Numbered from the stretch's first letter, positions 8,127 through 17,394 are shown. The stretch: DNA of 64,000 nucleotides from Anaerolineaceae bacterium UBA5404 (GCA_002409625.1 DHNY01000010.1:155131-219130); one strand, 5' to 3'. Program-made: numbers and translations. Notes: a model not told the origin generated them from the sequence alone.

Positions 8127-9638
8127 TTAAACTGTTTGCTTTTCTATCTCAATAACCTGCGCGTTTTTATACATGCGCCATGCGGCGACTACCAAGCCAA
8201 ACGCAACCCAATAATAGGGTAACCCGAAGGTGTCCATGCTAAATCCTTCTACAACAAAGGACACAATAAAGAGCTTCCCAACCAATCCCATGGTTTCAAA
8301 AAAGTGATCACGACCTTGCTTTTCAAGTTCGGTTGCAGATTTCCACTGGAGGTAAAGCCATGAAACAAACAATGCTGTACCAATTATGCCAGTTTCACCC
8401 AATAAGCGAGACCATAAATTCTTTGCATTTGGAATAAACCGATCTGTGTTTAGCATGCTAACGACTTCAGGTAATTTATACCCAAAATAAGAAACATTCA
8501 ATGGGAAGTAATAGCCAATCATGCCAAGTCCAACGCCAAAAAGAGGGTTAAGTTGGAAAACCCTAAAACCTGTAATCCAGTAGACCAGCCTTTCCGCTAT
8601 TTGGATTAATGTTGCCCAGCCAAGCACACCTTTTTCTTGCATGGCTTGAAAATCCAGCAAACTAGCTGTGCGTTGCGGATTAACTTTACTCATGATAAAG
8701 GCGGCAAGAACAACCAAGCCCATGGTGATCAGAATAATCACAATCCATCCTGAAAGCTTAAGAAAGCGTTTTTGCCATGGTCCGTATGAAACGGATCTTT
8801 TTTCTTCCAGGTGAGTAACAATTTTGTCAAGATAATACTTTGCAGCTTTAAATATCAAATAAGCCATTAAACCAACAAAAGTGAGCCACCCAATTCTTGA
8901 ATAACTGAAAAAGAGAGAGGCTAATCCAAAAAGGAGAAGTATGTTTTCAATGCTTACTTTCTTAAACAACCGGACTTTATAAACACTATAAGATTTAAGG
9001 CTAAAGCCTAACCAAATGGGTAAGTAAAGAATGTTTAATTGGTGTGCCAACCAGCTCGGTTCAAAAGCCAAGCCACTAATTCTACGGGGATACGCTCTTC
9101 CTGATGATGAAATCGCAGTGGTCATTTTCCAAAGCCAGTCTGGATATGTTGAGATGTCGTTATTCATATGAAGAAATTGGATGACAGAAAACGCAATCAT
9201 GACTATCGCGCCAATATTCATCCATCGAAGGACATAATTAAACTTTTCTTTTGTTGTTAAAAAATGCGCACAAAGATAATAAAAAGTTATGCCCATTAAC
9301 AGGGTGATCACTGCTTCAAGAATGCTTCTCATATAAGGTGTTGATCGGAAGCTGGGAACTTCCCGCAAGAACACGAGTGCGGAACCCATCAAAGCAAAGA
9401 TGAAAAAAAACAAGAGAGGCAAAAACTGCCGTGAAAATAATCTTTGTTTAAAAAATGTAGGGATGATTAAGATAAAAACGAGCAGAAATGCAGGAATAAC
9501 AGACAAGGGTGCTACTGCTGTTCCTCCAAACAGTTTTGAAATGAGCGGAAGGCTACTGATTGGCAAAAATAAGAACAATGCAGCAAAGGCTATTGAAACA
9601 AGTACTCGTCGAATTTCTTCAAGCTTTGTTCTAAGCAT
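8127..9638 (-). CDS. O-antigen ligase-like polytopic membrane protein
   Basis: About 503 residues with ten or more hydrophobic spans and one large extracytoplasmic loop near the C-terminal half (around ALLDFQAMQEKGVLGWATLIQ and NPLFGVGLGMIGYYFPLN). This is the layout of the O-antigen ligase/polymerase (Wzy/WaaL, PF04932) group, including the FGVGLG motif that often marks the loop. The start is set at ATG 9638, which has an AGGGA ribosome site and overlaps the stop of the upstream chain-length-regulator-like gene by eight bases. That overlap supports a shared role in surface polysaccharide assembly. The linked sugar is unknown. Confidence 0.75.
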   Translation of the reverse strand: MLRTKLEEIRRVLVSIAFAALFLFLPISSLPLISKLFGGTAVAPLSVIPAFLLVFILIIPTFFKQRLFSRQFLPLLFFFIFALMGSALVFLREVPSFRSTPYMRSILEAVITLLMGITFYYLCAHFLTTKEKFNYVLRWMNIGAIVMIAFSVIQFLHMNNDISTYPDWLWKMTTAISSSGRAYPRRISGLAFEPSWLAHQLNILYLPIWLGFSLKSYSVYKVRLFKKVSIENILLLFGLASLFFSYSRIGWLTFVGLMAYLIFKAAKYYLDKIVTHLEEKRSVSYGPWQKRFLKLSGWIVIILITMGLVVLAAFIMSKVNPQRTASLLDFQAMQEKGVLGWATLIQIAERLVYWITGFRVFQLNPLFGVGLGMIGYYFPLNVSYFGYKLPEVVSMLNTDRFIPNAKNLWSRLLGETGIIGTALFVSWLYLQWKSATELEKQGRDHFFETMGLVGKLFIVSFVVEGFSMDTFGLPYYWVAFGLVVAAWRMYKNAQVIEIEKQTV

Positions 9639-10431
9639 TATTTTCCCTAAACAAGAAGTAGGCAAAAGCAATAAGCATACCCAATGCAGCGCCTGCTAAT
9701 GTCATTGAACCGCGTGAGTAGCTCACCGGTTTTGCAGGCACCGATGCAGGCTCATAATGGCTGATGTTCAAATACTCACTCAACCCAAGCGTTTTGTCTC
9801 CTAATTCAACAAGTATGCTTTCAGCTTCAGACAATGCCTGATCATATTCCGCCTTTGTCATGCTGCTACAAAACGCGTCTAATGTGACACCTTCATTGAG
9901 GTTTGCACAATTTTGAAGAAGGATTAGCGTGTTTTTCGCGCCTGATGCTTCGACAGCATAGGGATAAGCTGTTTCTGCTGCTTCCTTGAGGATTTTCGCC
10001 CAATTCGTCGCGATGCGGGCTGCAATCTCTGGGTTTTCATGACGCACCTTTATCAGGCTGGCGAGCATTCTTCGCTCAACTTGACCCATTTTTTTCATGT
10101 CTTCCAAAGTTAAATCAAGTCCAGCTTTGGCTTCTTGTGCAATCAGTTCTCCCGTAATATAGGGTGTAAAAAAGAGATCTCCAATGTGATTGACTTGCGA
10201 ATCCAACATAAACTCTGTCACTGGACCTTCTTTGTGAAGATGAATATTGGTGGTGACACTGGCATGTGCTTCGAAGATTGGCTTTTTCAAAAAACTAAAA
10301 CCGTAAGCCAATAAAGCGAAAATGACGATGCAAATAAATAAAACAAACCAATCTTTGCTTGTCTTTTTCAAAAAATTGAACTTTAGGTTTGTTCTATCGT
10401 TACTTTGGGTCTCAGTAAAGTCTTTTTTCAT
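9631..10431 (-). CDS. Wzz-like chain-length/tyrosine-kinase-adaptor membrane protein
   Basis: About 266 residues from ATG 10431 (MKKDFTETQSND). It has an N-terminal span (DWFVLFICIVIFALLAYGFSF), a large external helical domain, and a C-terminal span (GSMTLAGAALGMLIAFAYFLF) preceded by a Pro-rich segment (PASVPAKPVSYSRG). That is the topology of Wzz/chain-length determinant proteins. A longer frame from 10497 would overlap the 3' end of typA and adds no recognisable sequence, so the shorter start is preferred, though its ribosome site is weak. Overlaps the next gene by eight bases. Confidence 0.7.
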   Translation of the reverse strand: MKKDFTETQSNDRTNLKFNFLKKTSKDWFVLFICIVIFALLAYGFSFLKKPIFEAHASVTTNIHLHKEGPVTEFMLDSQVNHIGDLFFTPYITGELIAQEAKAGLDLTLEDMKKMGQVERRMLASLIKVRHENPEIAARIATNWAKILKEAAETAYPYAVEASGAKNTLILLQNCANLNEGVTLDAFCSSMTKAEYDQALSEAESILVELGDKTLGLSEYLNISHYEPASVPAKPVSYSRGSMTLAGAALGMLIAFAYFLFRENNA

Positions 10432-10453
10432 GCTGGTATTATAACCCCTATCA

Positions 10454-12304
10454 TTATTCCTGCCCTTCACCTGTCTTTTGGAATCGCAATCGATCATGCG
10501 TGTTCAAGATTCGTTTTCTCAATCGCAAGTTCTTAGGCGTAACCTCTAAAAGTTCGTCCTCAGCCAGGTATTCCACCAACTCGTCCAAACTCATTTCACG
10601 GGGCACTTTTAGCCTTTCATCAATATCCCGGATGGACTGACGCATATTGGTAAGGTGTTTTTTCTTGACAACGTTAATTGCCAAATCCTGAGAGCGACCT
10701 GTTTCACCCACAATCATGCCTTCATAAACCTCTACACCGGGTTTTATAAACAAGATGCCGCGTTGCTCAGCATTTTTAAGCCCAAAAGTAGAACTGGTAC
10801 CAGCTTCAATGGCAATAATCGATCCGTTTTCGCGGCTTTCAATAGATCCCTCCAAGGGTCGGTTGCCAATGTAAAAGCTGTTTAAGATGCCCTGACCATG
10901 AGTCATATTGAGAAAACGGTAGCGAAAACCGAGCAATCCGCGGGTTGGAATGGTGAAACGCAAATGAACGGTGCCATCGGTATTGTTATTCATTTCTTCC
11001 ATGCGCCCACGTCGTTTGCCCAAACTTTCAATGACAACCCCAACGTAATCTGGGTTTACGTCGATATGCAACTCTTCAAAAGGCTCTGTTTTCGTGCCAT
11101 CTTCTTCGGTGATGATAATTGCCTCAGGGCGGCTGACCTGAAATTCATAGCCTTCCCGTCGCATGGTTTCGATGAGGATGCACAGATGCAATTCGCCTCT
11201 ACCAGAAACGGAAAACACATCTTTTTGCTCAGTTTCACTCACGTGCAAAGCAATATTGGTTTTAATTTCTTCTTGCAGACGTCCCCAAATCTTACGGCTT
11301 GTGGAGTATTTTCCCTCTAAACCAGTAAACGGAGAGGTGTTCACACCAAAGCTCATTCTAACGGTTGGCTTTTGCACCGCAATGGTTGGCAATGCAACCG
11401 GGGTATCAAAACTTGCCAAGGTTTCACCGATTTGAATGTCTTTCAATCCAGCAATAGTGATAATATCGCCAGCTTTTGCTTCTTTGATGGAAACCCTTTC
11501 GAGTCCGATATAAGCAAAAAGATACTTGGCGGCTGTTTTTTCGATGCTGCCATCCAGTTTTATACGTGAAATAGGCTCGCCAACTTTTATTCTGCCGGCA
11601 TGGATCCGACCCGTTGCGGTAACACCACTGTATTCATCGTAACCCAGGTTGGTCACCAGCATTTGAAATGGCGAATCCTCTTCAATCATTGGGCCAGGGA
11701 CATGATTGATGATCATTTCAAAAAGGGCATGCAAATCATTGTCCAAATGTTGATCCAAACCAGCTTTTCCCTGCAGACCATCCGCGTATATGATTGGGAA
11801 ATCCAAAAGCTCATTGTCAGCATTGAGCTCAACAAAGAGATCGAATGTTTTATCCAGCGCATCTTTCGGGTTAGCATCGCGTCGTTCAATTTTGTTGATG
11901 ACAACGATGGTTGGGATATGCTTTTCGATAGCTTGCTTGAGCACAAATCGGGTTTGGGGTTTAGGTCCTTCAACCGAGTCAATAATCAGCAAGGCGCCGT
12001 CCACCATGTTCATAATGCGCTCAACCTCACCGCCAAAATCAGCATGACCAGGCGTGTCTACAATGTTGATGCGGATCATTTCACCATTTTGAGGATTTGG
12101 CACCAAAATGGACGTGTTTTTGGCGAGGATTGTGATCCCTCTTTCGCGTTCCAGCTCATTGGAGTCTAAAACACGTTCCTCTACTTGTTGGTTATCTCTA
12201 AAAATGCGCGCTTGCTTTAGCATCGCATCAACTAAAGTTGTTTTGCCATGGTCAACATGCGCAATGATGGCTACATTTCTAATATCTTTTCGTTCTGTTA
12301 ACAT
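10454..12304 (-). CDS. typA: Ribosome-associated GTPase TypA/BipA
   Basis: Translational GTPase related to EF-G that aids ribosome assembly and stress or cold growth. The G domain carries AHVDHGKTTLVD, RGITILAKN, DTPGHADFGGEVE and NKIERRDA. EF-Tu-like domain 2 and EF-G-like domains 3 and 5 follow, plus the BipA-specific C-terminal domain (ENGSIIAIEAGTSSTFGL, KHLTNMRQSIRDIDERL). At 616 residues it is full length. GAGGAA precedes the ATG. It is separated from pdp upstream by a strong terminator and so has its own promoter; the two surface-polysaccharide genes follow it. Confidence 0.97.
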   Translation of the reverse strand: MLTERKDIRNVAIIAHVDHGKTTLVDAMLKQARIFRDNQQVEERVLDSNELERERGITILAKNTSILVPNPQNGEMIRINIVDTPGHADFGGEVERIMNMVDGALLIIDSVEGPKPQTRFVLKQAIEKHIPTIVVINKIERRDANPKDALDKTFDLFVELNADNELLDFPIIYADGLQGKAGLDQHLDNDLHALFEMIINHVPGPMIEEDSPFQMLVTNLGYDEYSGVTATGRIHAGRIKVGEPISRIKLDGSIEKTAAKYLFAYIGLERVSIKEAKAGDIITIAGLKDIQIGETLASFDTPVALPTIAVQKPTVRMSFGVNTSPFTGLEGKYSTSRKIWGRLQEEIKTNIALHVSETEQKDVFSVSGRGELHLCILIETMRREGYEFQVSRPEAIIITEEDGTKTEPFEELHIDVNPDYVGVVIESLGKRRGRMEEMNNNTDGTVHLRFTIPTRGLLGFRYRFLNMTHGQGILNSFYIGNRPLEGSIESRENGSIIAIEAGTSSTFGLKNAEQRGILFIKPGVEVYEGMIVGETGRSQDLAINVVKKKHLTNMRQSIRDIDERLKVPREMSLDELVEYLAEDELLEVTPKNLRLRKRILNTHDRLRFQKTGEGQE

Positions 12305-12320
12305 TCTTCCTCATCTTCAA

Positions 12321-12350
12321 AAACAAAACCCGGCGAACCGGGTTTTGTTT
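12321..12350 (-). terminator. Strong terminator of the rpmH-pdp operon
   Basis: Perfect 13-bp stem (AAACAAAACCCGG / CCGGGTTTTGTTT) closed by a TTCG tetraloop on the minus strand, directly after the pdp stop, with T-rich sequence in and after the 3' arm. It ends the long operon that begins at rpmH and isolates typA. Confidence 0.9.
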
Positions 12351-12351
12351 T

Positions 12352-13659
12352 TTACAATCCTATCACGCCTAAATGAGGCGGTGGTGGTTCAACCGGCGTT
12401 TCAACAATGCGTATTGAATCCTTCAATTTATCAATAGCATCTTGAATTGCTTCTGGTTTGTTGTAATGGACATCAAACAGCTTTTGACCCAATTCAACCT
12501 TATCACCCACTTTTACACGAACCATTACGCCGACAGCAGGGTCAATCAAATCGCCTTTTTTGGCTCTTCCGCCACCTAAAATGACGCAGGCTTCGCCAAC
12601 ATTTTGGGCGTTGACTTCAGCAATATAGCCGGAAGTGTCAGCTGTGATTTCTTGTTGATAGCTTGCTTTAGGTAGCAGGTTCAAATCATCGATGTAAGCA
12701 AGGTCGCCACCCTGGGCAGCAATAAGCTTACGCATTTTCCCAAACGCGCTGCCATCAAGAATGGTTTTTATTGCCATGTCTCTTGCTTCAGCCAATGTGG
12801 ATGCCTTGTTGCCAATCAGAAGCATGTAAGAAGCAACAGAAAGACAATGCTCTTTGTAATCCTCAGGTCCTTCACCATGAAGCATGCGTACGGCTTCTTC
12901 AAGCTCCAGCGCGTTACCAACAGCCGTTCCTAATGGCTGATCCATAGGACTTAGCAAGGCAATGACTCTGCGTTGGCTTAGCTTGCCAATTTCGACCATA
13001 ACCTCAGCTAATTCCTGGGCTTGCTGCAGGTTTTTCATAAAAGCGCCTTCGCCGACTTTAACATCCAAAACGATGGCATCAGCGCCAGCCGCAATCTTTT
13101 TACTCATAATTGACGAGGCAATGAGCGGAATGGATGGCACAGTGCCTGTTGCATCGCGTAGGGCATAAAGTTTGCCGTCTGCAGGGGCTAAATCGAGGCT
13201 TTGACCGGCTACAACAATGCCAATCCGCTTGAGTTGCTCGATAAAGTCTTCAGTGCTGAGTTCCGCGCGAAAACCAGGTATGGATTCCAACTTGTCAATG
13301 GTGCCACCGCTATATCCTAAACCACGTCCAGACATCTTACCCACATCCAAGCCACAGGCTGCCACGATTGGTCCAATCGTGAGGGTCGTTTTATCGCCCA
13401 CACCGCCGGTTGAATGTTTATCGACTATTAATGTGCCTAATGATGAAAGGTCAAGCACATCACCAGAATGTGCCATGGCCAGTGTTAAATGGCTAATTTC
13501 TTCATGGCTCATGCCGTTCAGCTGGACTGCCATAGCCCATGCAGCCATTTGGTAATCGGGAATTTCATTACGCGTGTAGCCTTCAATTAAAAAGTTAATT
13601 TCTTGCCTGGAAAGTTCCAGTTTATCGCGTTTTTTAGTGATTATGTCTACCGCGCGCAT
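12352..13659 (-). CDS. pdp: Pyrimidine-nucleoside (thymidine) phosphorylase
   Basis: Phosphorolysis of thymidine/uridine/deoxyuridine to base plus (deoxy)ribose 1-phosphate. Diagnostic segments are VDKHSTGGVGDKTTL near residue 80, KMSGRGLGYSGGTIDKLE near 110-130, and the C-terminal hammerhead domain with GGGRAKKGDLIDPAVG. Length 435 matches family. It follows jag by eight bases and is the last gene before the terminator. Assigned to the Pdp/DeoA group; thymidine versus pyrimidine preference is not readable here. Confidence 0.93.
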   Translation of the reverse strand: MRAVDIITKKRDKLELSRQEINFLIEGYTRNEIPDYQMAAWAMAVQLNGMSHEEISHLTLAMAHSGDVLDLSSLGTLIVDKHSTGGVGDKTTLTIGPIVAACGLDVGKMSGRGLGYSGGTIDKLESIPGFRAELSTEDFIEQLKRIGIVVAGQSLDLAPADGKLYALRDATGTVPSIPLIASSIMSKKIAAGADAIVLDVKVGEGAFMKNLQQAQELAEVMVEIGKLSQRRVIALLSPMDQPLGTAVGNALELEEAVRMLHGEGPEDYKEHCLSVASYMLLIGNKASTLAEARDMAIKTILDGSAFGKMRKLIAAQGGDLAYIDDLNLLPKASYQQEITADTSGYIAEVNAQNVGEACVILGGGRAKKGDLIDPAVGVMVRVKVGDKVELGQKLFDVHYNKPEAIQDAIDKLKDSIRIVETPVEPPPPHLGVIGL

Positions 13660-13667
13660 CGTTTTGC

Positions 13668-14375
13668 CTACTTCTTTGGATAAATGAAAATTTTCCGGTT
13701 GGGTTCTTCGCCCACAGATTCTGTGTAAACAGCGTCATCTTTTCTTAATGCCATGTGCACCATGCGCCGTTCACTGGCTCCCATGGGTTCAAGGGACTGT
13801 CTTTTGCCCGTTTCAACCACTTGATCAGCAATCAAGCGTGCCATTTTTTGGATTTCACCTTCACGTCTTCCACGGTAATTTTGGACATCCAACTGAATAG
13901 GAACCCATTGGCTTTCTTTGTGGCTCACCATCAAACTAAGCAAGTACTGAAGCGCGTTTAAAACCTCCGACTTTTTACCAATTAGAAACTTTAAATCATC
14001 GCCTTCAATGTTAATTTTGATAACCGGGCGGCGGTCATCATCTTGTTCTTCAACACTGGTTTGCAGTTTAGCATCAATATCCAGATAGTCGATGATGCTT
14101 CTTAAAGTATCAACAACAAGCGTTTCCTGATTGGCTTCGTTTTCGTTGTTAATCACCTTAATATCCGGATGCGAAGGTAATTCTACATCCGCGGATTTTA
14201 CGAGAAGCTTGACTCGAGCCTGGCGTGAGGCAAATCGAAAAATAGTCTTTTTACCTTCATCCAGGATTTGAACATCCACATCTTCACGATTGAGATTAAG
14301 CTGCTCTAATCCTTTTTCGATCGCTTCTTCAACCGTTGGGGCGATTGATTCAAGCGATGCTCTTTTTTGTGTCAT
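13668..14375 (-). CDS. jag: Jag/KhpB RNA-binding protein (KH-R3H)
   Basis: RNA-binding partner encoded next to yidC in many Gram-positive-type genomes; in streptococci it pairs with KhpA and affects cell elongation. The order is a Jag N-terminal domain (residues 1-50, ESIAPTVEEAIEKGLEQLNL), a linker, a KH type II domain at about 110-170 (FLIGKKSEVLNALQYLLSL) and an R3H domain at the end (EPMGASERRMVHMALRKDD). Lies between yidC and pdp on the same strand. Confidence 0.93.
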   Translation of the reverse strand: MTQKRASLESIAPTVEEAIEKGLEQLNLNREDVDVQILDEGKKTIFRFASRQARVKLLVKSADVELPSHPDIKVINNENEANQETLVVDTLRSIIDYLDIDAKLQTSVEEQDDDRRPVIKINIEGDDLKFLIGKKSEVLNALQYLLSLMVSHKESQWVPIQLDVQNYRGRREGEIQKMARLIADQVVETGKRQSLEPMGASERRMVHMALRKDDAVYTESVGEEPNRKIFIYPKK

Positions 14376-14407
14376 GATTACTCTCTTTCAAAGGACAAAA
14401 GTCCCAC

Positions 14408-15319
14408 TTACTTCTTCATCTTTTTTGGTCGCATCTTTCGAGCTGCTGAGCGGGCAGAAGGTCTGGGTGATTGTGGCACCACTTCTTCATCTTCCTCTTC
14501 ATCTTCGTATTCTTCGGCAAGCGTTGTTTCAACAACCTTGTTTGTAGGAGCCGGCTCATCTTTTTTAGCCCAGGGAATCAAGCTCTTCCAATTCATTTCG
14601 CCCATCAATGCATATTGCAGCATGGTAGTCAGGTTCGATGTTACAAAATAAAGTGCCAAACCAGCGGAGAATTGGTAAGCAATGTAACCCATAAACAAGG
14701 GCATAATTTTGTTCATGCTTCCCGTAGCCGCAGCGGTAGATGGATCCGCGTTTGCATCTGGGCCTTCCATTGCCTTACTTTGTAACCAAGTGGTAATAAC
14801 TACCAGGATGGCCAAAACCGGAATACCAATACCCAGCACATTTAAGCGTTCAGGTTGCCCTAAATCCATCCACAAAAAGCGGTTTTGGACCGGGATAATC
14901 TTGTTGATATCGAGAAATGGGTAAACGATCCGTTCAAGCTTGAGCAATTCCACAGGCGTGCTTGCCATCACCCGCATGATTGACTGGTACAAAGCGATCA
15001 TGATCGGGAATTGTAAAAACATTGGCAAACACGAACTAAAGGGGCTAATCCCTTTTTCTTTATACATTCGTTGTTGCTCCATGGCCAGTTTTTCGCGATC
15101 ATCTTTGTATTTAGCCATAATTTTCTTGTAATGCGGATCATTTTGCAGCTCAGCCATCTCTTTGCGGGATTTCACCATCTTGGCAGTGAGGGGCATTGTG
15201 AGCAGTTTGATCAGCAAGGTAAACAAGATAATGGCAATACCAAAGTTCTTCACCAGCATGGTGATGAGGAGAAGAATATTGGTCATCGGTTGTATGAAAA
15301 TAAGTTCCCAAATGTTCAT
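14408..15319 (-). CDS. yidC: Membrane protein insertase YidC/Oxa1 family
   Basis: Inserts and folds inner-membrane proteins with or without Sec. The 303-residue form lacks the large Gram-negative periplasmic domain. It shows the conserved core: first span after FIQPMTNILLLITML, hairpin PLTAKMVKSRKEMAELQ, the KEKGISPFSSCLPMFLQFPIMIALYQ segment split over two helices, and a late FSAGLALYFVTSN span. The C-terminal tail is strongly acidic, then basic (residues 265-303), the basic part being a likely ribosome contact. No obvious lipobox. Between the beta-propeller lipoprotein and jag. Confidence 0.95.
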   Translation of the reverse strand: MNIWELIFIQPMTNILLLITMLVKNFGIAIILFTLLIKLLTMPLTAKMVKSRKEMAELQNDPHYKKIMAKYKDDREKLAMEQQRMYKEKGISPFSSCLPMFLQFPIMIALYQSIMRVMASTPVELLKLERIVYPFLDINKIIPVQNRFLWMDLGQPERLNVLGIGIPVLAILVVITTWLQSKAMEGPDANADPSTAAATGSMNKIMPLFMGYIAYQFSAGLALYFVTSNLTTMLQYALMGEMNWKSLIPWAKKDEPAPTNKVVETTLAEEYEDEEEDEEVVPQSPRPSARSAARKMRPKKMKK

Positions 15320-15331
15320 TGTTCTATCTCC

Positions 15332-16429
15332 TTATTTTTTTGCTGGTTTGTAGACCCATTTGGTCATACCAGTGTATTCAATCGGATAGGCGTAAACCAA
15401 GAATTCAGCACCCATTGGGGCAATGATAAACATCTCATCCGTTACCAACGGTGTAGTGTAGATTTTGCCTTTGGGGATATCAAATTCAGGGAAAAGAGGT
15501 TTGCGATTGACGTCAAAGCCTCTAATTGTGCCGTCTTCCAAGGCAACAATAAAAGCATCCTCGCCAATTGCTGCAAGTCCTGCCAGCATCTTACCTTGCT
15601 CAGCAATGATCCAATTTTCAGCTCCGGTCTTAGGATCCACAGAGATGATGTTTCCAAGGTCATCATTAAAAATCAATTGACCCTGCAACATAATGGGTGG
15701 AGCCCAGATACCTGAAAGCTTGAGAATTGAACCCTCATAGCGCCAAACTTCCTTTTGAGTTTTAGCATCAATGGCAACAAACTCATGTCCCAGGCTGCCT
15801 ACAAAGATGTAACCCAAGGTTTCATCATAATATGGCGCGCTAATGACTGCGCCTTTCATTGCAAACGACTTTTCTTCAGGTTTTCCGGTTTTTAGGTCCA
15901 ACCAAAGGATCTCATGATTTTGTGAGCTGATGATCGCCTTACCATCTACGATAACTGGCTCGGCAAGAAAAGCAAACTTATCTTCATGGGTCCAAAGCAG
16001 TGTGCCATCTTTTGCATTGACACCATAAACATTCCGGTCGGTGTTCGGAGCGACAATAACACCATCTGACTCTGCCACTTTGGTCTGATACCAGCCTTTG
16101 GCTTCTTTGAATTCCCATACTTTTTGGGTGGGTGTCTCTAAATTCACTCTCTGCAGGGTGTTATAAAGATCGCCATAAGTGAAATATTCATCGTTGAGCA
16201 AAACCGGCGCATAAACCATCATGCGACTGTTGTCAGATGGATAACGCCATATTTCCAAACCAGTTTCCAATTCAACTTTGTAAATCTTATTAGCCAGAGA
16301 AACAAAAAGGTGGCTTTCATTGGCAGCCAATCCAGTTGTGCTTTCTGCTCTCGGTCCAGTAGCACAGCCTGCAAGTAATATCAGGCTAAGCAGGGACAAT
16401 ATAATGACTTTCAGGTATTTTTTATTCAT
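15332..16429 (-). CDS. PQQ-like beta-propeller lipoprotein in the yidC operon
   Basis: Begins with a lipoprotein signal (basic MNKKYLK, hydrophobic core, LLAGC with the lipid cysteine at residue 22). The remainder is a run of blade repeats of the PQQ/quinoprotein type: TGLEIWRYPSDN, DGTLLWTHEDKF, TQKEVWRYEGS, TGAENWIIAEQ. Such WD-like blades form a propeller; the fold is shared with BamB, an outer-membrane assembly lipoprotein. Its place between yidD and yidC suggests work on newly exported or inserted proteins, but that is inference from context. Anchored on the outer face of the membrane. Confidence 0.85.
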   Translation of the reverse strand: MNKKYLKVIILSLLSLILLAGCATGPRAESTTGLAANESHLFVSLANKIYKVELETGLEIWRYPSDNSRMMVYAPVLLNDEYFTYGDLYNTLQRVNLETPTQKVWEFKEAKGWYQTKVAESDGVIVAPNTDRNVYGVNAKDGTLLWTHEDKFAFLAEPVIVDGKAIISSQNHEILWLDLKTGKPEEKSFAMKGAVISAPYYDETLGYIFVGSLGHEFVAIDAKTQKEVWRYEGSILKLSGIWAPPIMLQGQLIFNDDLGNIISVDPKTGAENWIIAEQGKMLAGLAAIGEDAFIVALEDGTIRGFDVNRKPLFPEFDIPKGKIYTTPLVTDEMFIIAPMGAEFLVYAYPIEYTGMTKWVYKPAKK

Positions 16430-16441
16430 TCATCTCCTTCT

Positions 16442-16735
16442 TTAAGGAACCGGGTCGATTCCGCCTTTGCTAAACGGATTGCATCGCGCGATGCGCTTAA
16501 CAGCCAGCCAGCCGCCTTTCAGCGCGCCATATTTGTAAATCGCTTGGTATCCGTAGTGCGAACATGTTGGATAGTACTTGCAAGCGTTTTGCGAAATTGC
16601 CGGCGAAATCCAACGTTGATAAGCTTTTATGATAAGTAAGCATAGGTATCTTGGTAGTGTTTTGATGTTGAGTTTTAGATCTTTTAGTGGCGGGTCGGGG
16701 TAAGTTTCTGCCACATTGTTTTCTGCCGGAGTCAT
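16442..16735 (-). CDS. yidD: Membrane protein insertion efficiency factor
   Basis: Small protein (97 residues) encoded between rnpA and yidC in most bacteria; aids insertion. The conserved core is present: IKAYQRWISPAI, CKYYPTCSHYGYQAI (three cysteines) and RIARCNPFSKGGIDPVP at the end. Its N-terminal 30 residues are an unusual extension, and the true start could be internal. The annotated ATG overlaps the rnpA stop by four bases (ATGA), which favours it. Confidence 0.93.
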   Translation of the reverse strand: MTPAENNVAETYPDPPLKDLKLNIKTLPRYLCLLIIKAYQRWISPAISQNACKYYPTCSHYGYQAIYKYGALKGGWLAVKRIARCNPFSKGGIDPVP

Positions 16736-17082
16736 TCGCTAGTCCAGAGCTTTGCGCGCGTGAGCAAACGGTTTACAGATAAATCCAGCTCTTTTGGCGT
16801 TATGCTCAAAAGGGGTATTCTGGCAATCAGAAGTAAATCAACATCTTGCGCTAAATTCTGAATAAAGCGATCGGCTCGATTTCGTAACCTTCGTTTACAT
16901 CGATTTCGTTGAACCGCTCCACCAACTGCCTTACTTGCTATCACCGCATATCGGGAAAAACCCAAATCATTTTGCCTAAAGACTAAAACCAAGTTTGAAT
17001 CAGAAAAAGATTCCCCGAAATTCTTTACTTCCAGAATTTCCTGGGAACTCTTGATCCGATATCTGACTGGAACATCGTTCAC
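16732..17082 (-). CDS. rnpA: Ribonuclease P protein component
   Basis: Protein cofactor of RNase P for 5' maturation of tRNA. The RNR motif is clear (GGAVQRNRCKRRLRNRADRF), and the FGESFSDSNLVLVF segment matches the family N-terminal half. Start is GTG at 17082, 18 bp after the rpmH stop, with no good ribosome site, so coupling to rpmH translation is possible. Product 116 residues, basic. Confidence 0.92.
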   Translation of the reverse strand: MNDVPVRYRIKSSQEILEVKNFGESFSDSNLVLVFRQNDLGFSRYAVIASKAVGGAVQRNRCKRRLRNRADRFIQNLAQDVDLLLIARIPLLSITPKELDLSVNRLLTRAKLWTSE

Positions 17083-17100
17083 AAAACAAGAGCTGTTTTG

Positions 17101-17271
17101 TTACCAGGTTACGCGTTTGACGTGATTGTTTGCCACGGCAGCCAACTTATGTCGACCACGTAAGCGACGTCGCTTGAGGACGGCCTGACCTCCAGCTGTT
17201 TTCATGCGAGCGCGAAAACCATGCTCACGGACGCGACGGCGTCGTTTTGGTTGATAGGTTCGTTTCGTCAT
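17101..17271 (-). CDS. rpmH: Ribosomal protein bL34
   Basis: A 56-residue, extremely basic protein starting MTKRTYQPKRRRRVREHGF with RMKTAGGQAVLKRRR and ending KRVTW. This is the L34 family with a slightly extended C-terminus (many are 44-46 residues). AAAGGAT precedes the ATG. It heads the rpmH-rnpA-yidD-lipoprotein-yidC-jag-pdp operon. In many bacteria this block borders dnaA and the origin; here the upstream neighbour is mtaB, so the origin is not visible. Confidence 0.96.
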   Translation of the reverse strand: MTKRTYQPKRRRRVREHGFRARMKTAGGQAVLKRRRLRGRHKLAAVANNHVKRVTW

Positions 17272-17394
17272 TTCAAAAATCCTTTCATATCCCGTGGTCC
17301 TACCAACAGGATGCAGTAGTCAAATTTATAACCTTTGAATTCTACCCGAATTACGCCTCGCGTCAAGCAGAAAGCATAAAAAGGCATCAAAAAA

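Noticed and set aside
10655..12437. Several plus-strand frames of 65-189 codons opposite typA
   Set aside because: typA is unmistakable on the minus strand and these translations show no domain.
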